From: Sporosarcina sp. FSL K6-1522
GTDB lineage: Bacteria > Bacillota > Bacilli > Bacillales_A > Planococcaceae
DNA: 64,000 nt
Direction of reading: 5' to 3'
Assembly (NCBI RefSeq): GCF_038622445.1
Contig: NZ_CP152019.1
Location: 2,206,501 to 2,270,500 of the forward strand
The notes beneath the pieces are model-generated. The model ran no database searches and was not told where the DNA came from. It saw only the letters and a list, made by a program, of their open reading frames with translations. The translations under genes and the position numbers were made by a program. Of the stretch, positions 1 through 8,211 are shown one piece after another (positions within the stretch are counted from its first letter, which is position 1; each line of letters starts with the position of its first letter).

Positions 1-434
1 GATTGAAGAGATTCGGATTACTCACCATAACAAGCAGAAGTGTAACCCAAGAAAAATTAACAATGAGGTTACATACGGCAAGTGTCCTCGTCCATTGAAC
101 ATCATCGGATCGACAAGCTGTTAAGATGATTTCAAGTGTGAATAATAAGATGATTGCTGGGAAATACAGCAATAATGTGTCAGTGTTGAACATACTTCAT
201 CAGGCCTTTCTCAATCATATTGAACGAATAAGCAGTATTGCCCAATAGACAGAGAAAAATAACAGTGAATTCAGTGAAGCGTGATGTAGGACTTCGAGAT
301 TTTGGTGTTCATAGAAGTCATAGAAATTTTTGTCGAATCCAGTTCGATGAAAACGAATAATTGCGACTAATAGGGATTTACGCTTCAAAGACTGGCTAAC
401 TAGTGATAAGATAATAGTGATTGAAACCTACTAA
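1..434 (-). pseudogene. Degenerate or frameshifted membrane-protein gene, running off the left edge
   Basis: Read on the minus strand, the segment looks coding in three successive frames. One open stretch from about 434 to 215 ends in a hydrophobic helix (reads LLFFSVYWAILLIRSI, then stop). It touches a 12-codon frame starting MIEKGLMKY, and that overlaps an open frame starting with ATG at 193 (MFNTDTLLLYFPAIILLF) that continues past base 1 with two likely membrane helices. The near-continuous hydrophobic coding look across two frame changes suggests a gene broken by two small indels. Alternatively the 193..1 frame alone is an intact gene start, since a weak GAGAAAGG lies about 14 bases upstream of its ATG. 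The C-terminal part resembles the membrane tail of HAAS-type signalling proteins, but this is only an impression. Confidence 0.4.
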
Positions 435-532
435 AGTCTCACAGTGATTAAATAGACATTTTGTATAAAATGAAGGATATTAGTGTTTTGAAAATTGTAA
501 AAAGGATATAGTTACTAGGAGGGGGTGGGAGA

Positions 533-2767
533 ATGAAGGCGACAGCTCAATATATTACTGAAGTAAATGATTTTTGTCGGAAAATAGGTATGAATTCCGA
601 AAAGATTCCTACTCCAACTACCATTTTTGCAAACGAAGACATAGAAACGGCATTATCCGAATATGAGGAGATTATATTTGTAACTCGTTTCTTTGCTGAA
701 AAAATTATTCAACAGTTAGCTGGTGTTTCGTTACTCATTACCATCACCGATCAGAATGGTACTATTCTTGAAATGGTCGGTAACGCCTTAATGAAGCGAG
801 AGGCGCAAGGATTAGGCTTTGTAAGGGGACTCCAGTTTACGGTAAAAGATATGGGAACGAATGTTATTAATCTAGCACTTGAACACCCTCTAGGAGCTAT
901 TGAGATAGTTGGGGATGCGCATTATCATCGCTATTTACATAAGTCAGCTTGCTACGGTATGGTATTCAAAAATCCCATAACACAAGAAGTGTTAGGGACA
1001 ATCTCAATCATGACGGATATTGGGAACCAGCATCCAATGATTACAACGATGTTGTCGACCGTTGTAGACGCCATTGAGAGGGAATTAGTATTACAAGAAC
1101 AAAATAAGAAATTGCATGTTTTGCATCAAGTGATGATGGACAATAACCATTATGGTGTGTTGACGACAGATTTAGATGGCATTGTTTTAGAATATAATAT
1201 TCGAGCAGAAATTCTTCTCGGTAAAAAATGTAGGCAGGTTTTGGGGAAACCTGTTAGCGAATTAGAGTTAATTGGGAGTCGTGTGAACGAGGTTCTTACT
1301 GAAAAGAAGCGCTTTGATGGTATTCAGATTATGGTAGGACAAGAACAAGAGCAGCCACAACAGGTCCTTCTCTTCGATGCGTTTCCGATTTATGACGACA
1401 GTTCTGGGGTTATAGGTGTCTTTGCCCAATTTCGCGATATAACGGACATCTATGATATGCAAAAGCGCTTTCAATATTTGGTTAGCCATGATGAACAGAC
1501 GGAATTGCCAAACCGAAGGCATTTAATAGAAAAATTAACGGTTTTTCTTGAACAGGGGAGATCCTTTGCTGTTATTCATATGAACTTGGATCGTTTTAAG
1601 CTAGTCAATGATACGGTTGGTCACGTCAAGGGAGATGTGATATTAAAGAAATTTGGACAAAGGTTAGCAAAAGGTTTAGGGGCTTCCGATTTGATCGCGC
1701 GAGGTGGAGGAGACGAATTCATTATGCTTATCGCCTGTGAAAGCCGAGCGGATGCACAACGAATTGGGGAATGCTTGCTTAAGAGTTTTCGAGAGCCTTT
1801 TAGGATGCAGGGCTATGATTTTCACATTACCGCAAGTATCGGAATTGCCATCTCGGTAGAAAACGGAACGACTGCAGATGAACTTTTGATTAACTCCAAT
1901 ACGGCAATGTCTTATGCGAAAAAGAATGGGAAAAATCAATTTGTTTTATACGCGGATAAAATGAATCCGCAAGCGCATGCCAAGATTTTACTTGAAGCCT
2001 CTTTACGCAAAGCGATTGATAAAGATGAGATTGTCCTTTATTATCAGCCGAAAGTGGATATTAAAACAGGTGCGATTATCGGGGTAGAAGCGCTTGTAAG
2101 ATGGAAGCATCCTGAAAAGGGGATAATTTCACCAGATGAATTCATTCCACTTGCAGAAGAGACTGGACTCATTGCTCAATTAGATGAGTGGGTATTATGG
2201 ACTGTTTGTAAACAGAAAAAGAAGTGGCAAGATATGGGGATGCCTTCTTTTAATGTAGCCATTAACTTATCTTCTAATCAGTTTGCAAGTGATACATTAC
2301 CAGACTTAGTGCAAAGCATTTTACAGACTACGGGATTAGCACCTGAATATGTGGAGCTAGAGATTACGGAAACGATGACGATGGATGTAGAGCATGCGAT
2401 TCCGACACTAAAGAAACTGAGTGCGCTTGGGGTTAAAATTAGTATCGATGATTTTGGAACTGGCTATAGCTCCATGAATTATTTAACGAAATTTGCGATA
2501 GATCGACTAAAGATTGACCAATCATTCATCTCGAATATCGAAAAAAGTAAAAGCGACTCCGACATCGTTGTGACGATTATTCGAATGGCGCATAGTTTAG
2601 GGCTAAAAGTAATTGCGGAAGGTGTGGAGAATGAAAAACAACTTCAGTTTCTGCATGAGCATGGATGTGATGAGGTACAAGGCTATTTCTTCAGCAAGCC
2701 GATTGCTGCAGAGGAGTTGGAAACGAGATTTTTGCAGCTTCAACAAGAGATAAATGATAAGAAATAA
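533..2767 (+). CDS. c-di-GMP cyclase/phosphodiesterase, GAF-PAS-GGDEF-EAL
   Basis: A 744-aa cytoplasmic signalling protein without clear membrane helices. Residues about 60-190 resemble the GAF-type domain of AcoR-like sigma-54 activators (MGTNVINLAL and VGDAHYHRYLHKSACYG). A PAS domain follows at about 195-310, then GGDEF (about 320-480) with an intact GGDEF motif (ARGGGDEFIML), then EAL (about 490-735). The inhibitory RxxD site is absent, since GASD stands where it would be. The EAL domain keeps EALVRW, NLSSNQF, the metal pair in IDDFGTGYSS, KIDQSF, AEGVE and the QGYFF end, so hydrolysis of c-di-GMP should be possible. Both activities may be present and be tuned by the sensory half. The start follows a very strong AGGAGGGGGTGGGAG. 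The gene stands alone and ends in a terminator. Confidence 0.93.
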   Translation: MKATAQYITEVNDFCRKIGMNSEKIPTPTTIFANEDIETALSEYEEIIFVTRFFAEKIIQQLAGVSLLITITDQNGTILEMVGNALMKREAQGLGFVRGLQFTVKDMGTNVINLALEHPLGAIEIVGDAHYHRYLHKSACYGMVFKNPITQEVLGTISIMTDIGNQHPMITTMLSTVVDAIERELVLQEQNKKLHVLHQVMMDNNHYGVLTTDLDGIVLEYNIRAEILLGKKCRQVLGKPVSELELIGSRVNEVLTEKKRFDGIQIMVGQEQEQPQQVLLFDAFPIYDDSSGVIGVFAQFRDITDIYDMQKRFQYLVSHDEQTELPNRRHLIEKLTVFLEQGRSFAVIHMNLDRFKLVNDTVGHVKGDVILKKFGQRLAKGLGASDLIARGGGDEFIMLIACESRADAQRIGECLLKSFREPFRMQGYDFHITASIGIAISVENGTTADELLINSNTAMSYAKKNGKNQFVLYADKMNPQAHAKILLEASLRKAIDKDEIVLYYQPKVDIKTGAIIGVEALVRWKHPEKGIISPDEFIPLAEETGLIAQLDEWVLWTVCKQKKKWQDMGMPSFNVAINLSSNQFASDTLPDLVQSILQTTGLAPEYVELEITETMTMDVEHAIPTLKKLSALGVKISIDDFGTGYSSMNYLTKFAIDRLKIDQSFISNIEKSKSDSDIVVTIIRMAHSLGLKVIAEGVENEKQLQFLHEHGCDEVQGYFFSKPIAAEELETRFLQLQQEINDKK

Positions 2768-2770
2768 GAA

Positions 2771-2813
2771 AGCAGTCCTAAGCGTCGGAAAACGACTTTT
2801 AGGGCTGTTTTTT
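2771..2813 (+). terminator. Terminator of the GGDEF-EAL gene
   Basis: A stem of roughly AGTCCTAAGCGTCG against CGACTTTTAGGGCT with a short GAAA loop is followed by six T residues directly after the stop codon. Confidence 0.85.
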
Positions 2814-2892
2814 CAGACTTTTACTGCGCTTTAATTGCATTATACATCTAGATGCAAGTGAGCCTCTCCGTTGTTTTAGTTCCGAATAATAT

Positions 2893-2920
2893 TCAACCAT
2901 TCAGAAAATACGGTATACTA
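2893..2920 (+). promoter_or_regulatory. Putative SigA promoter of the Fsr-like MFS gene
   Basis: TTCAAC, 16 bases, TATACT lies 36 bases before the chosen start codon. The -10 is good and the -35 is weak. Confidence 0.45.
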
Positions 2921-2956
2921 AGTCTATTGAATTTCGATAGAAAGAGTGGGGATTGT

Positions 2957-4171
2957 ATGACAACTGTAAAAGCAACAACGACATTAGGGAATCCCGTCTA
3001 TCCAATCATGTTTGCGATAGGCGGATGTCATCTACTAAATGACACGCTTCAAGCTGTAATTCCGGCGATGTTTCCAGTTCTTGAAAAGGAAAGGGGACTG
3101 AGCTTTACACAACTTGGATTTATCTTTTTTGCATTAAATATGGTGGCGTCCATTTTACAGCCGGTTGTTGGCTACTTTAGTGATCGTAAGCCGAGACCTT
3201 ATGCGTTGCCATTTGGAATGGTTTTTTCATTGGTCGGAATAGGAGGTCTCGCCTTTGCACCCGAGTATTGGATGATCCTCGTTTCCGTCATGTTACTTGG
3301 CTTCGGATCTGCTGTTTTTCATCCGGAAGGGTCGCGTGTATCGTTTATGGCGGCGGGGCCGAAGAGGGGGCTTGCACAATCAATCTTTCAGGTTGGCGGG
3401 AATTCAGGACAAGCACTTGCACCATTAATTGGTGCGTTTATTTTAGTACCGTTAGGGCAAAAAGGGGCGGCACTTTTTATGATTGTTGCAGCTCTGGCCA
3501 TCTTTATTTTGATGAAAATTTCGGCATGGTATAAAGGACAATTGGAACAGGAGAAGTTGGACAAGCGGAAGAAAGTGTTGTTATCTTCGATTGGCAAGTT
3601 AACAACTAAGCAAGTAGGTGTTGCGTTGACATTGCTGTTACTCATTATTTTTGCGCGTTCCTTTTATGTCACGAACATTACAAGTTTTTATGTTTTTCAT
3701 TTGGTGGAACGTTACGGCTTGGCTGTTGAAGATGGTTTGCTATACATATTCTTATTTCTCGCACTTGGAGCAGTTGGCACCTTTTTCGGGGGACCTTTGG
3801 CAGATAGAATGGGCAGGAGAAATGTCATTGTCCTCTCGCTTGTCGTACCGATGCCATTATGCTTAATGTTACCGTATGCACCGTTATGGGCGGTCATTGT
3901 GCTACTGATGCTCATTGGTTTTTTCATTATGCTCAGTTTTTCGGTGACGGTTGTGTATGCACAGGAGCTTGTGCCAAGTAAAATCGGGACGATGGCAGGG
4001 CTGACAGTTGGACTAGCGTTTGGGATGGGGGCGATTGGTTCAGTTGTTATCGGGATGTTAATGGACCAGATTGGTATTTATCCAACGATGATTGTTGTGT
4101 CATTTTTGCCGATTATTGGGCTTGTTGGATTGGGTCTTCCGCGTGATCGCAAAATAACTGCTGCTGCGTAA
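2957..4171 (+). CDS. MFS transporter, fosmidomycin-resistance (Fsr) type
   Basis: A 404-aa, 12-helix major facilitator exporter of the inner membrane. The N-terminal CHLLNDTLQAVIPAMFPVL and the following LSFTQLGFIFFALN with QPVVGYFSDRKPRP match the Fsr subfamily pattern. The loop-8/9 motif GGPLADRMGRRNV is the usual MFS motif A repeat. Members export fosmidomycin and other small toxic compounds; the substrate here is not known. I chose ATG 2957, which follows AGAGTGGGG. A longer frame opens at 2852 but has no ribosome site, and it overlaps the likely promoter. It is the first of three MFS genes in a row, each with its own promoter, so they are probably not one operon. Confidence 0.85.
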   Translation: MTTVKATTTLGNPVYPIMFAIGGCHLLNDTLQAVIPAMFPVLEKERGLSFTQLGFIFFALNMVASILQPVVGYFSDRKPRPYALPFGMVFSLVGIGGLAFAPEYWMILVSVMLLGFGSAVFHPEGSRVSFMAAGPKRGLAQSIFQVGGNSGQALAPLIGAFILVPLGQKGAALFMIVAALAIFILMKISAWYKGQLEQEKLDKRKKVLLSSIGKLTTKQVGVALTLLLLIIFARSFYVTNITSFYVFHLVERYGLAVEDGLLYIFLFLALGAVGTFFGGPLADRMGRRNVIVLSLVVPMPLCLMLPYAPLWAVIVLLMLIGFFIMLSFSVTVVYAQELVPSKIGTMAGLTVGLAFGMGAIGSVVIGMLMDQIGIYPTMIVVSFLPIIGLVGLGLPRDRKITAAA

Positions 4172-4198
4172 AGAAAGTGAAAAATACCGTATGAATTA

Positions 4199-4228
4199 TT
4201 GGCATAATCCTTCAATTTTTATTATAAT
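4199..4228 (+). promoter_or_regulatory. SigA promoter of the second MFS gene
   Basis: TTGGCA, 18 bases, then a perfect TATAAT, 49 bases upstream of the start codon at 4278. Confidence 0.75.
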
Positions 4229-4277
4229 GAATAGCTGTCGAAATTTTGACAAGGTGTTTGGAAAGAAGGATGAAAAA

Positions 4278-5453
4278 ATGACACGAGATCAAAAGAAGAA
4301 AATGCTCATATTGATGATCAATATGTTTATTGCCATAGGAAGTTTTGGTATTATTATTCCGATTTTGCCTAAGTATCTATTGTCAATTGGACAAGCGGGG
4401 ACTGCAGCGGGTCTGATGATTGCCATTTTTGCGGGGGCGCAGCTCATTATGTCGCCGATTGCAGGGAAATGGGCGGATCAGTATGGCCGCAGAGTAATGA
4501 TTATTTCAGGGCTAAGTGGATTGGCTTTGTCGATGTTCGTCTTTTACTTTTCGGATTCAATTGCTGTGCTTTATTTGTCACGCGTTATCGGTGGTGTAGG
4601 AGCTGCATTATTGATTCCAGCGATATTTGCTTATGTTGCTGATATTACGACGATGGATCAGCGTGCAAAAGGGAACAGTTATATTTCTGCATCGATGTCA
4701 CTTGGAATTGTCATTGGTCCGGGAATTGGTGGGTTTTTAGCAGATTTTGGTTTGAAAATGCCGCTGCTGGTTTCGGCTATTGTCGGCGTAGTTGCAGTTA
4801 TTTTTTCCGCAGTGATGTTGAAGGAAAGTCTGGGGACGAAAGTCGATATGCCGGATGTGAAATCAGAGCCGATGGTGAAGGAGATCGCACAGTCGTTCAG
4901 TAAACCGTACTTTATTCCATTAGTAATCACGCTTGTAATGAGCTTTGGCTTAATGGCGTATGAGTCGGTGTTAGGGTTGTTCGTCGATAATGAATTCGGA
5001 GCGTCTCCGAAAGATATCGCGATTATGGTAACATCGACAGGAATTATTAGTGTTATCATTCAATTATTCGCTGTCGATCGAGTTGTCCGACGTTTTGGTG
5101 AAGCGGCTGTCTTGAAAATTTTCCTTGGTGTCGCGGCAGTTGGCTTTTTACTGTCGATATTGGCACCAAGTTACATTATGTTTTTTGGTGTGACGATGAT
5201 TATCTTCTTAGCAACGTCTATACTAAGACCAGTTCTGACAACACTAATCTCTAAATTAGCAGGTAGTGAACAAGGATTCGCGATGGGTATGAACAATGCT
5301 TATATGAGTATTGGAAATGTTCTTGGTCCGTTGCTTGCGGGACTACTCTATGATGTGCATATTTTGTATCCCTTCATTCTTGGATTGGTCGTACTTGTAT
5401 TGACAATGTTTGTGTCGATGAAGTGGAAGGGTCCAAAGGATCATACAGTATGA
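4278..5453 (+). CDS. MFS drug exporter, DHA1 (NorA/Bmr-like) family
   Basis: A 391-aa proton-coupled efflux protein with 12 predicted helices. It shows motif A after helix 2 (GKWADQYGRRVMI) and the antiporter motif C in helix 5 (LGIVIGPGIGGFLAD), both typical of the DHA1 drug:H+ antiporters. The first helix begins almost at once (LILMINMFIAIGSFGIIIPIL), as in NorA, Bmr and Blt. ATG 4278 is chosen because AAGGA lies 7 bases upstream; an earlier in-frame ATG at 4191 precedes the promoter and cannot be used. The substrate range cannot be read from the sequence. A terminator follows. Confidence 0.85.
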   Translation: MTRDQKKKMLILMINMFIAIGSFGIIIPILPKYLLSIGQAGTAAGLMIAIFAGAQLIMSPIAGKWADQYGRRVMIISGLSGLALSMFVFYFSDSIAVLYLSRVIGGVGAALLIPAIFAYVADITTMDQRAKGNSYISASMSLGIVIGPGIGGFLADFGLKMPLLVSAIVGVVAVIFSAVMLKESLGTKVDMPDVKSEPMVKEIAQSFSKPYFIPLVITLVMSFGLMAYESVLGLFVDNEFGASPKDIAIMVTSTGIISVIIQLFAVDRVVRRFGEAAVLKIFLGVAAVGFLLSILAPSYIMFFGVTMIIFLATSILRPVLTTLISKLAGSEQGFAMGMNNAYMSIGNVLGPLLAGLLYDVHILYPFILGLVVLVLTMFVSMKWKGPKDHTV

Positions 5454-5456
5454 GTA

Positions 5457-5492
5457 ACAGGCAATCCCTTGTGTGGGTGTTGCCTGTTTTTT
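5457..5492 (+). terminator. Terminator of the second MFS gene
   Basis: ACAGGCAA pairs with TTGCCTGT across a 15-base loop that can itself pair CCC/GGG, followed by TTTTTT. Confidence 0.85.
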
Positions 5493-5504
5493 GAATTCTA
5501 AATC

Positions 5505-5533
5505 TTTACAAACTTCGGCAGTCGAAGTATACT
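5505..5533 (+). promoter_or_regulatory. SigA promoter of the third MFS gene
   Basis: TTTACA, 17 bases, TATACT, about 42 bases before the GTG start. The spacer contains a short inverted repeat (ACTTCGG/GTCGAAGT) that could bind a regulator. Confidence 0.7.
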
Positions 5534-5574
5534 GTGACGATTGAGTAATGTGGAGTGCAAGGGGGAAAAGTTCA

Positions 5575-6747
5575 GTGAAGAAAGAACCGATTTGGACAAA
5601 ATCATTCATTAGTTTGTTCTGTACGAACTTTGCCGTTTTTACAGTGTTTTATGGACTGGTGTCCACATTGCCATTGTATGCGAAGGGGATATTGAGCCGA
5701 ACAGACGAAGAGGCTGGCTTGTTGATGACGGTATTCTTGCTATCGGCGATTATCGTTCGCCCCTTTACGGGCAAGGTATTGGATATTGTCGGCAAGCGCA
5801 AAATGTTATGGATTAGTTTATTATTCTATTTAATTTGTACGGTATTTTATTATTTCATTCAACCGTTTATGGGGTTGTTGGTGTTGCGGTTTGTGCAGGG
5901 GATTTGGTTTAGTATTGCGACGACGGCGAGTGGGTCGCTGGCGGCGGATAATGTGCCGGTGAAACGGCGCGGGGCTGGGCTTGGGTACTATACAATGTCT
6001 ACAAATTTAGCTGTTGTTCTTGGACCGTTTATCGCATTATTTATCATTCAATCGTATTCATTTGATGTGCTCTTTATTGTGATGAGTGTATTGATGGTCG
6101 TTGGGGTATTAACGTCCTTGTTGATTCCAGCTGGCAATGTCCCGGTTAACAAAAGTGCGAAAACCAAGTTAGCGCTTGGCGATTTGTTTGAAAAGAAGGC
6201 GATGCCCGTTGCATTTTTAGGCAGTCTCATTGCATTTTCCTACGCAAGTGTCCTGTCCTACTTATCGATTTTTGCGCAAGAAAAAAATGTCTTGGCTTTT
6301 GCGAGTACATTCTTTTTTGTGTTCGCAGCAGTTATGCTGTTGACGCGTCCATTTACGGGCAAAATATTTGATGAAAAAGGGCCGCAGTACATATTAATAC
6401 CCGGGATGATATTGTTCATTATCGGGCTTGTCCTTTTGGCGTTTATGAATTCAGCTGTGCTCTTTTTAGTAGCTGCTGCCTTTATTGGCTTAGGCTATGG
6501 TGCGCTTGTTCCAAGTTTACAAACACTAGCTGTTCAGTCGACGACCCATGAGAGAAGTGGTTACGCAACCGCTACGTTTTTTACTTTGTTTGATACGGGG
6601 CTTGCGGTTGGGTCGTATGTGCTGGGGTTAATTGCTATCCATTATGGTTATCAGAATGTCTATTTGACTTCAGCCACCCTGATTTTCCTTGTGTTTATAG
6701 GGTATTTATTGATTAAGCGGAAGCAGCTCCGAGAAACAGCCCAATAG
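5575..6747 (+). CDS. MFS transporter, YwoG/YfkF-like
   Basis: A 390-aa major facilitator protein with 12 predicted helices. Motif A is diverged (RPFTGKVLDIVGKRKMLW in loop 2-3, repeated as RPFTGKIFDEKGPQ in loop 8-9), a pattern seen in the Bacillus YwoG-type DHA1 branch. The function is presumably export of a small molecule; the substrate is unknown. The start is GTG 5575, with AAGGGGGA about 9 bases upstream. The ATG at 5548 has no ribosome site and would only add nine residues. The gene ends in a strong terminator shared with the converging phosphatase gene. Confidence 0.82.
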   Translation: MKKEPIWTKSFISLFCTNFAVFTVFYGLVSTLPLYAKGILSRTDEEAGLLMTVFLLSAIIVRPFTGKVLDIVGKRKMLWISLLFYLICTVFYYFIQPFMGLLVLRFVQGIWFSIATTASGSLAADNVPVKRRGAGLGYYTMSTNLAVVLGPFIALFIIQSYSFDVLFIVMSVLMVVGVLTSLLIPAGNVPVNKSAKTKLALGDLFEKKAMPVAFLGSLIAFSYASVLSYLSIFAQEKNVLAFASTFFFVFAAVMLLTRPFTGKIFDEKGPQYILIPGMILFIIGLVLLAFMNSAVLFLVAAAFIGLGYGALVPSLQTLAVQSTTHERSGYATATFFTLFDTGLAVGSYVLGLIAIHYGYQNVYLTSATLIFLVFIGYLLIKRKQLRETAQ

Positions 6748-6748
6748 A

Positions 6749-6785
6749 AAGATGCCAGCCTCGATTTCAAGGCTGGCATCTTTTC
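6749..6785. terminator. Bidirectional terminator between converging genes
   Basis: A perfect 11-bp stem, GATGCCAGCCT against AGGCTGGCATC, has an 8-base loop with TTTT on the plus side and a matching A/T run on the other side. Confidence 0.85.
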
Positions 6786-7206
6786 ATTTTTCATAGATTC
6801 GCTTCAGTGCTTCCTTAAAGGGAGGCTTTACATTGATAGAAGGACGGATTTCAGTGGCTTGTTGTTCTGCTTCATCTACAGAATTTGCAAGGCCTAATTC
6901 TAAAAGGGTAGCTGTTGCAATGGTGCCCGCTCGTCCACGTCCGGTATTGCAGTGAAAGTAGACATTCTTTCCAGCCTTGTAGGCGTCGACGACTTCGGAG
7001 ACAGCGGCTTGGATGGACTGATCTTGGTGTTCCGTGTCGTCGACAATCGGTTGGTGGATACTGATTCTACTAGGTAGCGCACCTTTTACTTCCGCGCGTA
7101 AATCATAGATAACATCGATTTTTTCGTTTGAGAGCAAATCGTCAATGGCATTTACACCACCGATGAAAATACGATTGGGGATGAGTGCTTCATAGTTTTT
7201 GGGCAT
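6784..7206 (-). CDS. Dual-specificity / tyrosine-type protein phosphatase
   Basis: A 140-aa single-domain cysteine phosphatase. The P-loop HCNTGRGRAGT fits the CX5R signature of the PTP/DSP superfamily. The upstream segment YDLRAEV and the helix LLELGLANSVDEAEQQATEIRP follow the DSP order. The general-acid Asp is probably in IVDDTEHQDQ. It should hydrolyse phosphotyrosine or phosphoserine/threonine, or possibly a phospho-lipid or sugar; the substrate is not evident from its neighbours. ATG 7206 has GAGGTGA 7 bases upstream. It is a lone gene facing the MFS array. Confidence 0.85.
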   Translation of the reverse strand: MPKNYEALIPNRIFIGGVNAIDDLLSNEKIDVIYDLRAEVKGALPSRISIHQPIVDDTEHQDQSIQAAVSEVVDAYKAGKNVYFHCNTGRGRAGTIATATLLELGLANSVDEAEQQATEIRPSINVKPPFKEALKRIYEK

Positions 7207-7270
7207 GGTTAATCACCTCATTATGTAGTTGTAGCTAGTATAGCATTTTATGAAATAAAAGACGTTCATT

Positions 7271-7927
7271 TTAATGGGTAGATATGTCAAGAATGATTTT
7301 TTGAATATACTGCATAGTCTTTTGTTCGGCTGTTTGTAGATCATAATTTAATCTGTTATTCAAAATATTTGTTAACATTCCTTGCCAAAGTAAATTCGTC
7401 ATTTCATTGATATGATCTGCTTGTTCGTCATCAATTTGCTGCTCTTCGACAGCAGTTTGTAGCAAGGATTGTCCACGTTTGGAGATACTGCGTTCAAACA
7501 GGACTGGTTTTAATTCGTCTGGAATGTGTATCAAATCTGCGGGATACATATCGTAGTAATGTTCTATTAATTTTTCTGGCTGATCTCCCAAATCCATAAT
7601 AAATACCGCATGGAAAATGGAAGGCTGTTTAAATGAGTGTTTACAAAAACATTCCCACGCTAATGTGTATTTTTCCAATGGGGAATTCCCTTTTTGGATT
7701 GTTAACGGTACGTCATCTGTATACGTTTTTAGTAATTTCATGGAGGCGAAAAAAATAAGATGTGATACTTCGGAAAAATAATTATAGATGGTTGCGCTAT
7801 TGTATCCGGCACGAGCCGCAACTTTCCGAATCGTTACTTGTTCGATTCCTTCCTCTTCGATAATTTCGACCGTTGCTTCAATAAAATACTTCCACATTCT
7901 AGCCATTTGAATTTTGCGATTGCTCAC
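7271..7927 (-). CDS. TetR-family transcriptional regulator
   Basis: A 218-aa repressor with the N-terminal TetR helix-turn-helix: VEIIEEEGIEQVTIRKVAARAGYNSATIYNYF at about residues 20-50, ending in the usual IYNYF recognition helix. The ligand-binding C-terminal part is diverged. GTG 7927 is preferred because AGAGGTG lies 6 bases before it; an upstream GTG at 7936 overlaps that site. It is transcribed away from the BCCT-hydrolase-M24 operon, with a 27-bp palindrome in the shared spacer, so it most likely controls that operon and itself. The ligand may be the transported or hydrolysed compound. Confidence 0.85.
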   Translation of the reverse strand: MSNRKIQMARMWKYFIEATVEIIEEEGIEQVTIRKVAARAGYNSATIYNYFSEVSHLIFFASMKLLKTYTDDVPLTIQKGNSPLEKYTLAWECFCKHSFKQPSIFHAVFIMDLGDQPEKLIEHYYDMYPADLIHIPDELKPVLFERSISKRGQSLLQTAVEEQQIDDEQADHINEMTNLLWQGMLTNILNNRLNYDLQTAEQKTMQYIQKIILDISTH

Positions 7928-8043
7928 AACTACCACCTCTTTCAGAAAATTGATTCCTCGGATATAAGTATACGTTATTTTTCGATTTTTTTATTTATTC
8001 CCTATTGTTCTCCGAAAAGACCTATGTTATTATAACCAATATC

Positions 8044-8070
8044 AGAATATAATCATGATTATTATATTCT
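8044..8070. promoter_or_regulatory. Palindromic operator candidate for the adjacent TetR
   Basis: AGAATATAAT and its exact complement ATTATATTCT flank CATGATT, giving a 27-bp inverted repeat. Its core ATAATCATGATTAT is a perfect 14-bp palindrome. It lies in the 284-bp spacer between the divergent tetR gene and BCCT operon, which is the usual place for a TetR operator. Confidence 0.6.
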
Positions 8071-8124
8071 AATTGATTAAATTATTCAAACCTGAGATAG
8101 GTAAAGTAATTAGGGAGGGGTAGG

Positions 8125-8139
8125 GTGAATTATTTTTAA
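8125..8139 (+). other. Possible 4-codon leader frame upstream of the BCCT gene
   Basis: A very strong AGGGAGGGGTAGG is followed by GTG AAT TAT TTT TAA. A second two-codon frame (ATG GTA TGA, 8207-8215) overlaps the BCCT start codon. Both could be chance, or could tune translation. Confidence 0.25.
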
Positions 8140-8211
8140 GTATAGGTTGAAAGCGTTATCAACTAGAAAAATACTTTTGAATTACACAAAGCAGTTAGGG
8201 GTGTTAATGGT

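Noticed and set aside
2852..2956. N-terminal extension of the Fsr-like transporter
   Set aside because: There is no ribosome site, it covers the likely promoter, and the family begins at the internal ATG 2957.
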